Of a DNA stretch of 64,000 bases, positions 10,582-20,469 are shown piece after piece. The stretch is from Cognatilysobacter bugurensis (GTDB taxonomy: Bacteria > Pseudomonadota > Gammaproteobacteria > Xanthomonadales > Xanthomonadaceae), in NCBI RefSeq assembly GCF_014652095.1, contig NZ_BMYD01000001.1, positions 783,466 through 847,465 of the forward strand. The letters are read 5' to 3'. Within the stretch, counting starts at the first letter, position 1. Each line of letters begins with the position of its first letter. A model generated the notes under the pieces. The model worked only from the letters and a program-made list of their open reading frames with translations. It searched no databases and was not told the DNA's origin. Made by a program: the position numbers and the translations under genes.

Positions 10582-10800
10582 ATGGCCAAAGACGATGTGA
10601 TCGAATTCGAGGGAACGGTGGCGGAAACGCTTCCTAACACCATGTTCCGTGTGCGCCTCGAAAACGGCCACGAGATCATTGCCCATATCTCCGGTCGGAT
10701 GCGCAAGAACTACATCCGCATCCTGACGGGCGACAAGGTCAAGGTTGAGATGACGCCTTATGACCTGACGAAGGGCCGCATCACCTACCGCATGAAGTAA
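10582..10800 (+). CDS. infA: Translation initiation factor IF-1
   Basis: 72 residues, exactly the usual size. IF-1 is a single S1/OB-fold domain that occupies the ribosomal A site during initiation together with IF-2 and IF-3. The sequence [19 protein letters not shown], then [18 protein letters not shown] and RMRKNYIRI, is nearly identical to the proteobacterial consensus. An AGGA ribosome-binding site lies 5 bases before the ATG. It is followed at once by a strong terminator and sits between aat and clpA as in E. coli. Confidence 0.98.
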   Translation: MAKDDVIEFEGTVAETLPNTMFRVRLENGHEIIAHISGRMRKNYIRILTGDKVKVEMTPYDLTKGRITYRMK

Positions 10801-10850
10801 GGGGCGAAGTAAGTCCCCCCGGCGCGGCGGCTTCAGCTGCGACGAAAGAG

Positions 10851-10875
10851 AAAGGCGGCCATTGGCCGCCTTTTT
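10851..10875 (+). terminator. Rho-independent terminator of infA, probably bidirectional
   Basis: AAAGGCGGCC, loop ATT, then GGCCGCCTTTTT. The 7-bp GC stem has an A run on one side and a T run on the other, so it can also serve clpA, which ends at 10924 on the opposite strand. Confidence 0.9.
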
Positions 10876-10923
10876 CGTTTCCGCCTCGGGCGCGCGGGCC
10901 GGGCTAGCCGGTCCGCACGCGTG

Positions 10924-13203
10924 TTACACCGTCGCGGGCAGCAGCTTCTCCGGCTCCGGATAGGCCTCGACCACGAGTTCATTGTCGCGAACGTCGACCG
11001 TAACGCGGCCGCCGTTGACGAGCTTGCCGAACAGCAGCTCGTCGGCAAGCGGACGCTTGATCTTCTCCTGGATCACGCGTGCCATCGGGCGGGCGCCCAT
11101 CAGCGGGTCGAAGCCGTGCTGCGCGAGCCAGTCGCGGGCGGTCGGGGTTGCCGACAGCGCCACGTTCTTCTCGTGCAGCTGCGACTCCAGCTCGATCATG
11201 AACTTGTCCACGACGCGCAGGATGTGCTCGAAGCCCAACGGCTGGAACTGCACCACCGCGTCGAGGCGGTTGCGGAACTCCGGCGTGAAGCTCTTGCGGA
11301 TCACTTCCATCGCATCCGACGCGTGGTCCTGCTTGGTGAAGCCGATCGACCGGCGTGACGCCTGGGCGGCACCCGCGTTCGTCGTCATCACGAGCACGAC
11401 GTTGCGGAAGTTGGCCTCGCGTCCGTTCGTGTCGGTGAGCATGCCGCGATCCATGACCTGCAACAGGATGTTGAAGATGTCCGGATGCGCCTTCTCGACC
11501 TCGTCGAGCAGCAGCACGCAGTGCGGCGTCTTGACGATTTTCTCCGTCAGCAGACCGCCCTGGTCGAAGCCCACGTAACCCGGAGGCGCGCCGATGAGGC
11601 GGCTCACCGAATGCGGCTCCATGTACTCGGACATGTCGAAGCGGACCAGCTCGATGCCGAGCTGCAACGCAAGCTGCTTCGTCACCTCGGTTTTACCGAC
11701 GCCGGTCGGGCCGGCGAACAGGAAGTTGCCGATCGGCTTGTCGGGGTTCCCGAGGCCCGAGCGCGCGAGCTTGATCGCCGCCGTCAGCGAGTCGATCGCC
11801 GGGTCCTGCCCGAAGATCACCATCTTGAGGTTGCGCTCGAGGTTCTTCAGCACGTCCTTGTCGGTCGCCGAGACCTGCTTGGTCGGGATACGCGCCATCT
11901 TGGAGACGATCGTCTCGATCTCCTCGATGTCGATCGTCGCCTTGCGCTCCTCCACCGGTAGCAGGCGCTGGCGTGCACCGGCCTCGTCGATGACATCGAT
12001 TGCCTTGTCGGGCAGCAGACGGTCGCCGATGTGCTTCACCGACAGGTCGACGGCCGCCTGAAGCGCGTCGTCGGCATACGTGACGCCGTGGTGCGCTTCG
12101 TACTTTGCCTTCAGGCCGCGCAGGATTTCGAACGCCTCGCCCACTGTCGGCTCGACGACGTCAATCTTCTGGAAGCGCCGTGCAAGTGCACGGTCCTTCT
12201 CGAAGATGCCGCGGTACTCCTGGAACGTGGTCGAGCCAATGCAGCGCAGCTCGCCCGACGACAGCGCCGGCTTGATGAGGTTGCTGGCGTCCATCGTGCC
12301 GCCGCTCGCCGAGCCCGCACCGATGATGGTGTGGATCTCGTCAATGAACAGCACAGCCTCCGGAATCTTCTTCAACTGCGTCAGAACCGACTTGAGACGC
12401 TTTTCGAAATCGCCTCGGTACTTCGTTCCGGCGACCAGCGCGCCGAGGTCAAGCGAGAAGATCGTCGCGCCCGAGAGCACTTCGGGAACGTCGCCATCGA
12501 CAATGCGCTTCGCAAGGCCTTCGGCGATCGCGGTCTTGCCGACACCGGCCTCACCGACATACAGCGGGTTGTTCTTGCGACGACGGCAGAGCACCTGGAT
12601 CGTGCGCTCCACCTCATCAGTACGCCCGACGAGCGGATCGATCCGCCCCTCACGTGCGAGATGATTGAGGTTAACGGCGAATTCCGCGAGCGCGTCGCCC
12701 TTGCCTTCGCCCTCGGACTCGCCCTGGCGGGCTTCTTCGTCCTGCGGACCCTGGCCCGGCTCGTCTGAACCGCGCTTGGCGATCCCGTGCGAGAGGTAGT
12801 TGACGACGTCGAGCCGCGCGATGTCCTGCTGGTTCAGGAAATACACGGCATGGGAGTCCTTCTCACCGAAGATCGCAACGAGCACGTTCGCGCCCGTGAC
12901 TTCCTTCTTGCCGGAGGACTGCACGTGGTAGACGGCGCGCTGCAGCACGCGCTGGAAACCCAGCGTGGGCTGCGTGTCCCGATCGAGATCGTCGGGCAGC
13001 ACCGAAACGGAGGTCTGGATGGCCTGCTCAAGATCCGTGCGCAGGCGGAGGAAATCCGCACCACACGCCTTGAGCACGCTCTCCGCGGAGGGGTTGTCGA
13101 GCAGTGCGAGCAGCAGGTGTTCGACCGTCATGTACTCGTGGCGGGCCTCGCGGGCGCGCTTGTAGCACTGGCCGATGCTGAACTCGAGATCCTTACTGAA
13201 CAT
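10924..13203 (-). CDS. clpA: ATP-dependent Clp protease ATP-binding subunit ClpA
   Basis: 759 residues. ClpA is the hexameric unfoldase that feeds substrates into ClpP. An N-terminal double Clp-N repeat (residues 1-145) binds ClpS. An acidic linker (about 146-172) follows. The first AAA+ module has Walker A GEAGVGKT at 217-224, and the second has [10 protein letters not shown] near 497-504. The ClpP-docking loop contains IGF (about residue 618). The absence of a ClpB-type coiled-coil middle domain excludes ClpB. The ATG at 13203 has a GGAGG site 10 bases upstream. It follows clpS on the same strand after 154 bases. Confidence 0.97.
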   Translation of the reverse strand: MFSKDLEFSIGQCYKRAREARHEYMTVEHLLLALLDNPSAESVLKACGADFLRLRTDLEQAIQTSVSVLPDDLDRDTQPTLGFQRVLQRAVYHVQSSGKKEVTGANVLVAIFGEKDSHAVYFLNQQDIARLDVVNYLSHGIAKRGSDEPGQGPQDEEARQGESEGEGKGDALAEFAVNLNHLAREGRIDPLVGRTDEVERTIQVLCRRRKNNPLYVGEAGVGKTAIAEGLAKRIVDGDVPEVLSGATIFSLDLGALVAGTKYRGDFEKRLKSVLTQLKKIPEAVLFIDEIHTIIGAGSASGGTMDASNLIKPALSSGELRCIGSTTFQEYRGIFEKDRALARRFQKIDVVEPTVGEAFEILRGLKAKYEAHHGVTYADDALQAAVDLSVKHIGDRLLPDKAIDVIDEAGARQRLLPVEERKATIDIEEIETIVSKMARIPTKQVSATDKDVLKNLERNLKMVIFGQDPAIDSLTAAIKLARSGLGNPDKPIGNFLFAGPTGVGKTEVTKQLALQLGIELVRFDMSEYMEPHSVSRLIGAPPGYVGFDQGGLLTEKIVKTPHCVLLLDEVEKAHPDIFNILLQVMDRGMLTDTNGREANFRNVVLVMTTNAGAAQASRRSIGFTKQDHASDAMEVIRKSFTPEFRNRLDAVVQFQPLGFEHILRVVDKFMIELESQLHEKNVALSATPTARDWLAQHGFDPLMGARPMARVIQEKIKRPLADELLFGKLVNGGRVTVDVRDNELVVEAYPEPEKLLPATV

Positions 13204-13357
13204 GGGGCAGAAGCCTCCGAAAGCTGATGCGTCCTAGATGGGGTCGGGCGCGTGCTTTTCCATGCCGTGCCCCATCACTCGATACGTTCGATCCGCCAGG
13301 ACGGACGCAGTTCCCCGCCCTCCCCGGCTTCCTGTCCCGGACGCGTTACTCCGTGCT

Positions 13358-13678
13358 TCAGGCCCGCTCCATCGTGCAAAGCAATGGATGCTGATTAAGC
13401 CTAGAAAACTCGTTGACCTGCGCCACCTTCGATTCGGCTACTTCGCGGGTGAAGACACCGCATACGCCGCGACCGCGCGTGTGCACATGGAGCATGACCT
13501 GCGTCGCTTTTTCGGCTGTCATCGGGAAAAACCGCGTTAAAACCTCGATGACGAAATCCATCGGGGTGTAGTCGTCGTTCAGCAGCAGTACGGAATACAG
13601 AGGCGGCCGCGCGATTTCCGGCTTGCCGGTCTCGACGAGTGCGCCGTGATGATGTTCGTGATCAGTCTGTCGGGCCAT
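13358..13678 (-). CDS. clpS: ATP-dependent Clp protease adaptor ClpS
   Basis: 106 residues from the ATG at 13678. ClpS binds N-terminal Leu, Phe, Tyr or Trp and hands the substrate to ClpA. The segment [20 protein letters not shown] contains the NDD motif and Met that line the N-degron pocket. [17 protein letters not shown] and the C-terminal HPLLCTMER are also typical. The N-terminal tail is flexible and His-rich (DHEHHHG). It is the first gene of the clpS-clpA pair and is divergent from nudJ. Confidence 0.97.
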   Translation of the reverse strand: MARQTDHEHHHGALVETGKPEIARPPLYSVLLLNDDYTPMDFVIEVLTRFFPMTAEKATQVMLHVHTRGRGVCGVFTREVAESKVAQVNEFSRLNQHPLLCTMERA

Positions 13679-13787
13679 CCGCCGATTATAGGCGGCCCAC
13701 CCTGAGCAGACGCGATGGACCGCACGAGCCGACGGCTGCAAAATGCCGCGCTTTGCGTTCTAGCGGTGAATGAGGAGGCTTCAGCCC

Positions 13788-14267
13788 GTGAGTTACCGCG
13801 AAGGACGTTTCTGGCAACCCGATGTCACCGTCGCGACGATCGTCGTCGACGGCGGCCGCCTGCTCATGGTCGAGGAGACCGTGCGCGGTCGGCTCGTGCT
13901 CAACCAGCCGGCCGGGCACCTCGAGCCTGACGAGAGCCTCACCGAGGCCGCGCTGCGTGAGACGCGCGAAGAGACCGGCTGGGACGTGCGCCTGACGGCG
14001 TTCGTCGGCGCGTACCAGTGGAAGGCCCCCGACGACCCGGACGGGCGCGAGGGGCGGCACTATCTGCGCTTCGCATTCGCTGCCGAACCGGTTTCGCACG
14101 ACCCTGCCCGCCCACTCGACGTCGGCATCGAGCGCGCGGTCTGGATGACGCCGTCGGAGCTGCAGGCGGCCCATGCGCGCCACCGCAGTCCCCTCGTGTG
14201 GCGCGCAGCCTCGGATTACCTCGCCGGGCGCCGTCATCCGCTCGAACTGATGCTGCAGGTCGCATGA
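13788..14267 (+). CDS. nudJ: Nudix hydrolase, NudJ-like phosphatase
   Basis: 159 residues from the GTG at 13788. In E. coli NudJ releases phosphate from thiamin and nucleotide pyrophosphates. The Nudix box is intact: [20 protein letters not shown] followed by TG. The N-terminal [20 protein letters not shown] and the tryptophan-rich stretch before WMTPSEL fit NudJ. I chose GTG because a perfect AGGAGG lies 9 bases upstream; the in-frame ATG at 13770 overlaps that site. The stop codon overlaps the mnmA start (ATGA). The order nudJ-mnmA-hflD is the same as in E. coli. Confidence 0.9.
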   Translation: MSYREGRFWQPDVTVATIVVDGGRLLMVEETVRGRLVLNQPAGHLEPDESLTEAALRETREETGWDVRLTAFVGAYQWKAPDDPDGREGRHYLRFAFAAEPVSHDPARPLDVGIERAVWMTPSELQAAHARHRSPLVWRAASDYLAGRRHPLELMLQVA

Positions 14268-15382
14268 CGGCGCCGCGCACGATTGTCGGAGTGTCGGGCG
14301 GTGTCGACTCCTCGGTGGCAGCCCTGCTGCTGCGGGACGCGGGCGAGCCGCTCGCGGGCCTGTTCATGCAGAACTGGGCTGACGACGGCAGCGGTGATTG
14401 CCGCGCCGAGGACGATCGGCGCGATGCGGTCGCGGTCTGTGGCCGGCTCGGCGTGCCGATCCACTTCCGGGATTTTTCGGGCGAGTACTGGAACGGCGTG
14501 TTCCAGCATTTCGTGGACGAATACGCCGCCGGACGCACGCCGAATCCGGACGTGCTGTGCAATCGCGAAATCAAGTTCAAGCACTTTCTCGACGCCGCAC
14601 GGGATCTGGGAGCCGAGCGCATCGCGACCGGTCATTACGCACGCATCTCACACGTCGGCGGCCGCCACCGGCTGCTGCGTGCCGCGGACCGCAGCAAGGA
14701 CCAGAGCTACTTCCTTCATCAGCTCGGCCAGGCACAGCTGGCCGCGACTGTCTTTCCGCTGGGCCACACCCTGAAGGTGGACGTGCGCCGCATCGCCGCG
14801 AACGCAGCGCTGCCGACAGCGGCGAAGAAAGACTCGACCGGCATCTGTTTCATCGGCGAGCGTGACTTCCGCGAGTTCCTGGGCCGTTACCTGCCCGCGC
14901 AACCCGGCGAGATCCGCACGCCCGACGGCCGCGCCGTGGGCACACACCCCGGCGTGTATTTCTTCACGCTCGGCCAGCGCGAAGGCCTGCAGATCGGCGG
15001 CGTGCGCGGCTTCGACGCGGCGCCGTGGTATGTCGTCGGCAAGGACGTCGCGACGAACGTGCTGTACGTCGATCAGGGCGTCGACTCGCCCTGGCTGCAA
15101 TCGCAGACACTCCGGTCGGGCATTGCCCACTGGATCGAAGGCGCGCCGCCCGCCCGTCGCTTCGCGTGCTCGGCGCAGACGCGGTACCGCCAACAGGACG
15201 AACCCTGCGAGGTCGACGTCGGCGACGACGGCCGCCTGAGCGTGCGGTTCGCCCGACCGCAGCGCGCGGTGACCCCCGGCCAGTCCGTGGTGTTTTATGA
15301 CGGCGACGTCTGCCTGGGCGGTGCGGTCATCGACGGCACCGATGCGGCGCTCGAGCATCGGCTGCGGGAGCGCGCCGCATGA
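14264..15382 (+). CDS. mnmA: tRNA 2-thiouridylase MnmA (s2U34)
   Basis: 372 residues. MnmA adenylates U34 of tRNA-Lys, -Glu and -Gln and inserts sulfur relayed by TusE. The PP-loop [12 protein letters not shown] is at residues 9-20. The two catalytic cysteines sit in [12 protein letters not shown] (about residue 103) and [13 protein letters not shown] (about 200). [16 protein letters not shown] marks the C-terminal beta-barrel region. The start overlaps the nudJ stop and the stop overlaps the hflD start, both as ATGA, so the three genes form a tight operon. Confidence 0.97.
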   Translation: MTAPRTIVGVSGGVDSSVAALLLRDAGEPLAGLFMQNWADDGSGDCRAEDDRRDAVAVCGRLGVPIHFRDFSGEYWNGVFQHFVDEYAAGRTPNPDVLCNREIKFKHFLDAARDLGAERIATGHYARISHVGGRHRLLRAADRSKDQSYFLHQLGQAQLAATVFPLGHTLKVDVRRIAANAALPTAAKKDSTGICFIGERDFREFLGRYLPAQPGEIRTPDGRAVGTHPGVYFFTLGQREGLQIGGVRGFDAAPWYVVGKDVATNVLYVDQGVDSPWLQSQTLRSGIAHWIEGAPPARRFACSAQTRYRQQDEPCEVDVGDDGRLSVRFARPQRAVTPGQSVVFYDGDVCLGGAVIDGTDAALEHRLRERAA

Positions 15383-16005
15383 GCACGACAATGGGAAATG
15401 CGATGTCCGATCGCGTGCTGGCGCTGGCGGGGCTCATGCAGGCGCTGGCGCAGGTTCGTCGCATCGCCGAGACCGGCGAGGCGGACGGCCGTGTCCTGAC
15501 CGTCGCCCTCGACTCAGTGTTCAAGGTGGACGCACCGTCGACGCAGGCCGTGTACGGCGGGGCCGGCGGGCTGCGACCCGGGCTGTCGATCCTTCGGGAT
15601 TATTTTTCCGGCTCCGCGCGCGACGACCAGCTGCCGCGACTGGCGCTCGCCGTCGTCCAGCTGGAGCGTCGATTCACGGGCGACGGCCCGATGGTCGAGC
15701 GTGTGCGGACGGGCATCGAGCGCCACGCAGATACAGCCGAACGCCTTGGCACCATGCACCCGGACGTGCTCGCCGCCCTCGGCGGGTTGTATGCGGACAC
15801 GCTCAGTCACCTGCGTCCGCGCGTGCTCGTCCAAGGCAACCCGCACTATCTGGGCCAGCCTGCGGTCGTCGCTGAAGTGCGTGCCGTACTGCTCGCGGCG
15901 ATGCGTTCTGCAGTGCTGTGGCGACAGCTCGGCGGCAGCCTGTGGGACTTCGTGCTGCGTCGGCGCGAGATGGCCGAGGCCATCCGCACACATCTGGGCG
16001 CGTAG
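15379..16005 (+). CDS. hflD: HflD, high-frequency-lysogenisation protein homolog
   Basis: 208 residues, mainly helical. HflD is a peripheral inner-membrane protein that in E. coli binds phage lambda CII; its housekeeping role is unclear. Family landmarks are [20 protein letters not shown] near the start, [14 protein letters not shown] in the middle, and [17 protein letters not shown] near the end. I took the ATG at 15379, which overlaps the mnmA stop; Met at 15391 and 15403 are also possible because family members usually begin closer to the ALAG motif. In E. coli purB follows; here acnA does. Confidence 0.93.
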   Translation: MSTTMGNAMSDRVLALAGLMQALAQVRRIAETGEADGRVLTVALDSVFKVDAPSTQAVYGGAGGLRPGLSILRDYFSGSARDDQLPRLALAVVQLERRFTGDGPMVERVRTGIERHADTAERLGTMHPDVLAALGGLYADTLSHLRPRVLVQGNPHYLGQPAVVAEVRAVLLAAMRSAVLWRQLGGSLWDFVLRRREMAEAIRTHLGA

Positions 16006-16146
16006 GCATCGTCCGAAAGGACGACCTGCGCACGGGCGCGGGCAAGCCGAATCCGGCATAATCGCGCTGTTTTATCGCAGTGCTGTGCGCCCGCGCCTGA
16101 CGCCGGCCCGCCCGCGAATCCCCTTTGCTGCAGCCACGGAGCCCAC

Positions 16147-18906
16147 ATGGCCGACTCCTTCGCCACCCGCGCGCAACTTTCCGTCAACGGGAAGTCGTAC
16201 ACCTACTTCAGCCTGCCGAAGCTGGGCCAGCAGTTCGATATCTCGAAGCTGCCGTTCTCGATGAAGATCCTTCTCGAGAACCTGCTCCGCCACGAAGACG
16301 GCGGCATCACCGTCGGCAAGGACCACATCGAAGCCGTCGCGAAGTGGGATGCGAAGGCCGAGCCGGAAACGGAAATCGCGTTCATGCCGGCGCGCGTCGT
16401 GCTGCAGGACTTCACCGGCGTTCCCTGCGTGGTCGACCTCGCGGCGATGCGCGATGCGGTGTCGAAGCTCGGCGGCTCGCCGAAGCAGATCAACCCGCTG
16501 ATCCCGTCCGAACTGGTGATCGACCACTCGGTGCAGGTCGACGTGTTCGGCCGTGCCGACGCGCTCGATCTCAACGGCAAGATCGAGTTCGAGCGCAACA
16601 TGGAGCGTTACAGCTTCCTGCGCTGGGGCCAGAAGGCGTTCGAGAACTTCAAGGTCGTCCCGCCGAACACCGGCATCGTCCATCAGGTCAATCTCGAGAA
16701 CCTCGCGCGCGTGGTGTTCGAGCGCGAAGTCGACGGCGAGCTCCTGGCGTTCCCGGACACCGTGTTCGGCACCGACTCGCACACGACGATGATCAACGGC
16801 ATCGGCGTGCTCGGTTGGGGCGTGGGCGGCATCGAGGCCGAGGCCGCGATGCTGGGCCAGCCCTCGTCGATGCTGATTCCGCAGGTCGTCGGCTTCAAGC
16901 TCACCGGCCGCCTGCCGGAAGGCACGACCGCAACCGACCTCGTGCTGACCGTCACCCAGACGCTGCGCAAGCACGGCGTCGTCGGCAAGTTCGTCGAGTT
17001 CTTCGGCGAGGGCCTGCAGACCCTGCCGCTCGCCGACCGCGCGACGATCGCCAACATGGCGCCGGAGTACGGCGCGACCTGCGGCATCTTCCCGATCGAT
17101 GCCGAAGCGGTGAACTACCTGCGCCTCTCGGGCCGCTCGGAAGAGCAGATCGCGCTGGTCGAGGCTTACGCGAAAGCCCAGGGCATGTGGCACGAGGCCG
17201 GCCAGCCGGAAGCGACGTACTCGGCCACGCTCGAGCTCAACCTCGCGGACGTGCGTCCGTCGCTTGCCGGCCCGAAGCGTCCGCAGGACCGCGTGCTGCT
17301 CGAGGACGTCAAAGGCAACTTCGAATCGAACCTCGGTGGCCTGACGACCAATCGCAAGCCGCGCGGCGACGTTGACCGTTTCAACCAGGAAGGCGGCGCG
17401 CAGGAGCAGGCAGACACGCTGGCAGCGAAGCCCGTCTCGAAGATCCGGGTGCAGGAGCAGGACTGTCAGATCACCGACGGCTCGCTCGTGATTGCCGCGA
17501 TCACCTCGTGCACGAACACGTCCAACCCCGCCGTCATGCTCGGCGCCGGCCTGCTGGCCCGCAACGCGGCCAAGCTGGGCCTGAAGGCCAAGCCGTGGGT
17601 GAAGACGTCGCTCGGGCCGGGCTCGCTCGTGGTGACCGACTACCTGAAGAAGGCCGGCGTGCTGGACGACCTCGAGAAGCTAGGCTTCTTCGTCGTCGGT
17701 TACGGCTGCACGACCTGCATCGGCAACTCGGGTCCGCTTCCCGAGGAAGTCTCGCGCGGCATCGCCGAGAACGACCTCGTCGTCGCCTCCGTGCTGTCGG
17801 GCAACCGCAACTTCGAAGGCCGCGTGCACTCCGAAGTGAAGATGAACTACCTCGCGTCGCCGCCGCTGGTCGTCGCCTACGCGCTGGCGGGTACGGTCGA
17901 CATCGACCTGACGAACGAGCCGCTCGGGCACACCGATGAGGGCAAGCCGGTCTACCTGCGCGACATCTGGCCGAGCAACAAGGAAATCGGCGACATGATC
18001 GCCGCGACGATCGGCCCGGAGATGTTCGCGAAGAACTACGCGGACGTGTTCAAGGGCGACACGCGCTGGGCCCAGATCGATTCGCCCGAGGGCGAGTCGT
18101 TCGAGTGGAGCGGCGAGTCGACGTACATCAAGAACCCGCCGTACTTCGACGGCATGACGATGGCGGTCGGCGACATCCGCGACGTGACCGGTGCACGCGT
18201 TATGGGCCTGTTCGGTGATTCGATCACGACCGACCACATCTCGCCTGCCGGCAACATCAAGAAGGACTCGCCGGCCGGGCGTTTCCTGCAGGAGCGCGGC
18301 GTGCAGCCGGCGGACTTCAACAGCTACGGCTCGCGCCGTGGCAACGACGACGTGATGGTGCGCGGCACGTTCGCGAACATCCGCATCAAGAACCTGATGC
18401 TCGGCGGTGAGGAAGGCGGCAACACGCTGTACTACGGTCAGGACGGCGCCGAGCCGCAGAAGATGGCGATCTACGACGCCGCCGTGAAGTACAAGGCCGA
18501 CGGCGTGCCGCTGGTCGTGTTCGCGGGCAAGGAGTACGGCACGGGCTCGTCGCGCGACTGGGCAGCCAAGGGCACGAACCTGCTCGGCGTGAAGGCTGTC
18601 GTCGCGGAGAGCTTCGAGCGTATCCACCGCTCCAACCTCGTCGGCATGGGCGTGCTGCCGCTGCAGTTCCAGAACGGCGACAGCGTCGCTTCGCTGGGCC
18701 TGGACGGCTCGGAAGCGATCGATATCGTGGGTCTCGAGGACGGCGCGTCGAAGATCGCGACCGTCATCGCACGCAAGGCCGACGGCAGCGACAAGCGCTT
18801 CGAAGTCCGCGTGCTGCTGCTGACGCCGAAGGAAGTCGAGTACTTCCGCCACGGCGGCATCCTGCACTACGTGCTCCGCCAGCTCGCATCCAAGCAGGCG
18901 GCGTAA
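16147..18906 (+). CDS. acnA: Aconitate hydratase AcnA (RpfA homolog)
   Basis: 919 residues. Isomerises citrate to isocitrate in the TCA cycle; AcnA-type enzymes also act as iron-responsive RNA-binding proteins when the cluster is lost. The 4Fe-4S ligands are Cys455 (TSCTNTSNP) and Cys521 and Cys524 ([14 protein letters not shown]), with the same spacing as in E. coli Acn[16 protein letters not shown] and [14 protein letters not shown] mark the C-terminal swivel domain. In Xanthomonas the aconitase at the edge of the pathogenicity-regulation cluster is called RpfA. Here acnA likewise lies upstream of fadD and rpfF. It has its own strong terminator downstream. Confidence 0.97.
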   Translation: MADSFATRAQLSVNGKSYTYFSLPKLGQQFDISKLPFSMKILLENLLRHEDGGITVGKDHIEAVAKWDAKAEPETEIAFMPARVVLQDFTGVPCVVDLAAMRDAVSKLGGSPKQINPLIPSELVIDHSVQVDVFGRADALDLNGKIEFERNMERYSFLRWGQKAFENFKVVPPNTGIVHQVNLENLARVVFEREVDGELLAFPDTVFGTDSHTTMINGIGVLGWGVGGIEAEAAMLGQPSSMLIPQVVGFKLTGRLPEGTTATDLVLTVTQTLRKHGVVGKFVEFFGEGLQTLPLADRATIANMAPEYGATCGIFPIDAEAVNYLRLSGRSEEQIALVEAYAKAQGMWHEAGQPEATYSATLELNLADVRPSLAGPKRPQDRVLLEDVKGNFESNLGGLTTNRKPRGDVDRFNQEGGAQEQADTLAAKPVSKIRVQEQDCQITDGSLVIAAITSCTNTSNPAVMLGAGLLARNAAKLGLKAKPWVKTSLGPGSLVVTDYLKKAGVLDDLEKLGFFVVGYGCTTCIGNSGPLPEEVSRGIAENDLVVASVLSGNRNFEGRVHSEVKMNYLASPPLVVAYALAGTVDIDLTNEPLGHTDEGKPVYLRDIWPSNKEIGDMIAATIGPEMFAKNYADVFKGDTRWAQIDSPEGESFEWSGESTYIKNPPYFDGMTMAVGDIRDVTGARVMGLFGDSITTDHISPAGNIKKDSPAGRFLQERGVQPADFNSYGSRRGNDDVMVRGTFANIRIKNLMLGGEEGGNTLYYGQDGAEPQKMAIYDAAVKYKADGVPLVVFAGKEYGTGSSRDWAAKGTNLLGVKAVVAESFERIHRSNLVGMGVLPLQFQNGDSVASLGLDGSEAIDIVGLEDGASKIATVIARKADGSDKRFEVRVLLLTPKEVEYFRHGGILHYVLRQLASKQAA

Positions 18907-19269
18907 GCAGGTCGCCTAGCCCCGCTTCGCGAAGCTTTCGCGAGGCGGGTCGAGTCGGAAATCAGGGGCGCCTTCGGGTGCCCCTGATTCGTTTTTCGGG
19001 GTGCGATCTATCTCGAGCCGGACCAGCACGAACGCGCACGCGCGGACGGCGCCTTTAACCCGTCTATCTACGAGACACCTGTAAAGCGGGACGCAGTGGA
19101 GTGCGCTGTCCCACGGTGCCGCTCGCCCCCGGGAAATACAGTGCGTGCAGTCAACGCGGTCCTGATCGCGTCGTGTTCACGGCGGCCCGCCGAACGTAGT
19201 GCGCGGTCCAACCGGGAGCCCCTGCATGCACCGTCATGCCACCCAGAGCCCTGCGCCAAGGCCCGCATC
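18907..19269 (+). other. Intergenic region between acnA and the short-chain dehydrogenase
   Basis: 363 bases. The first 90 hold the acnA terminator. The remaining ~270 carry the promoter region of the dehydrogenase gene. The frame of that gene stays open through much of it, but the translated part is Arg/Ser/Pro-rich and not protein-like. I see no RNA gene, repeat or clear operator. Confidence 0.5.
18960..18996 (+). terminator. Rho-independent terminator of acnA
   Basis: AATCAGGGGCGCC (18960-18972) pairs with GGTGCCCCTGATT (18977-18989) around a TTCG tetraloop. The 13-bp stem includes one G-T pair and is followed by CGTTTTTC. Confidence 0.93.
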
Positions 19270-20271
19270 GTGAGTGCGCCACGTGGCAAGCGTGTCGTCG
19301 TCGTCACCGGCGCATCGGCCGGCGTCGGCCGCGCGGCGGCCCGCGCCTTCGCCGACGACGGCGCGGCAGTCGCCCTGCTTGCGCGACATCGCGGCCGCCT
19401 CGACGCGGCCTGCGACGAGATCCGGGCGGCCGGCGGAACGGCGATCGGCATCGTCGCCGACGTGGCGGATGCGGACGCCGTGGAAGCGGCGGCCGAGCGC
19501 GTCGAGCGCGAGCTCGGGCCGATCGACGTCTGGGTCAACAACGCGATGGTCACCATCGTCGCGCGCATCGACGACCTCAAGCCCGACGAAGTGCGCCGCG
19601 TCACCGACGTGACCTACCACGGCACCGTGCACGGGACGCTCGCGGCACTGCGCCGCATGCGCGTACGCAACCGCGGCACGATCGTGCAGGTTGGCTCCGC
19701 CCTCGCCTATCGATCGATCCCGCTGCAGGCGCCGTATTGCGCGGCTAAAGCGGCCGCGCGCGGGTTCACCGATTCGCTGCGCGCCGAGCTCATCCACGAT
19801 GACTCGAAGATCCGAGTCACGATGGTGCATCTGTCTGCGTTCAACACGCCGCAGTTCGACTGGGCGCGCAACCGCACCTCGCAGCGCCTCCAGCCCGTGC
19901 CGCCAATCTTCCAGCCCGAGATCGCCGCGCGCGCGATCGTGCGGGCGTCCCACGAGCGGCATCGCGAGCTTTGGGTCGGCTGGCCCGCGGTCAAGACGAT
20001 CTTCTTCAACCGTCTCGCGCCGTGGATCGCAGACCGGGTCGTTGCGAAGCAGGCGTTCGAAGGCCAGCACACTGACGAGCCCGCGCGCGCCGGCCGCCCG
20101 GACAATCTCTTCGCTACCGTCGACGCCCCGTTCGCGGCTCACGGCCGCTTCGATGACCGAGCCGAAGCCTCGAGCCGGCAGCAGTGGCTCTCAAAGCATG
20201 CGCGCCCGCTGACTGCCGCCGCTGCCGCTGCCGTCGTCCTGATTGCCGCGATCGCGGCGCTTGCGATGTAA
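19270..20271 (+). CDS. Short-chain dehydrogenase/reductase with C-terminal membrane anchor
   Basis: 333 residues from the GTG at 19270; the upstream in-frame stretch to 19096 is not protein-like. Classical SDR fold: nucleotide motif TGASAGVGRAAA (about residues 13-24), the NNA motif (VNNAMV), and the catalytic pattern Ser (VQVGSALAYRS), then YCAAK (about 156-160). A C-terminal extension of about 70 residues follows the fold. It ends in a single hydrophobic segment (LTAAAAAAVVLIAAIAALAM), probably a tail anchor in the inner membrane. Substrate unknown. It lies between acnA and fadD/rpfB on the same strand, so it may handle lipid-like substrates, but this is inferred from position only. Confidence 0.85.
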   Translation: MSAPRGKRVVVVTGASAGVGRAAARAFADDGAAVALLARHRGRLDAACDEIRAAGGTAIGIVADVADADAVEAAAERVERELGPIDVWVNNAMVTIVARIDDLKPDEVRRVTDVTYHGTVHGTLAALRRMRVRNRGTIVQVGSALAYRSIPLQAPYCAAKAAARGFTDSLRAELIHDDSKIRVTMVHLSAFNTPQFDWARNRTSQRLQPVPPIFQPEIAARAIVRASHERHRELWVGWPAVKTIFFNRLAPWIADRVVAKQAFEGQHTDEPARAGRPDNLFATVDAPFAAHGRFDDRAEASSRQQWLSKHARPLTAAAAAAVVLIAAIAALAM

Positions 20272-20281
20272 CCAGCGCGTC

Positions 20282-20314
20282 GCGAGCCCCTGCGGTCGAG
20301 CGCACGGGGCTCGC
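20282..20314 (+). terminator. 9-bp hairpin after the short-chain dehydrogenase
   Basis: GCGAGCCCC (20282-20290) and GGGGCTCGC (20306-20314) pair perfectly around a 15-base loop that contains a small inner stem (TGCG/CGCA). No T run follows, so a rho-independent role is uncertain. Confidence 0.4.
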
Positions 20315-20469
20315 ATGCTGCCGCAGCGCACAAAAGAAAGACGGGACCGGGCGCAGCGATGCGTTTGCCTTGTCAGCTTTGCAGACCCTGTGCTCCAATC
20401 CGGGCGGGACCGTACGGCCGCGCATTCGCGGCGTATCGGATGCGCAGCGCAGACGCAGGGGAAATCGTG

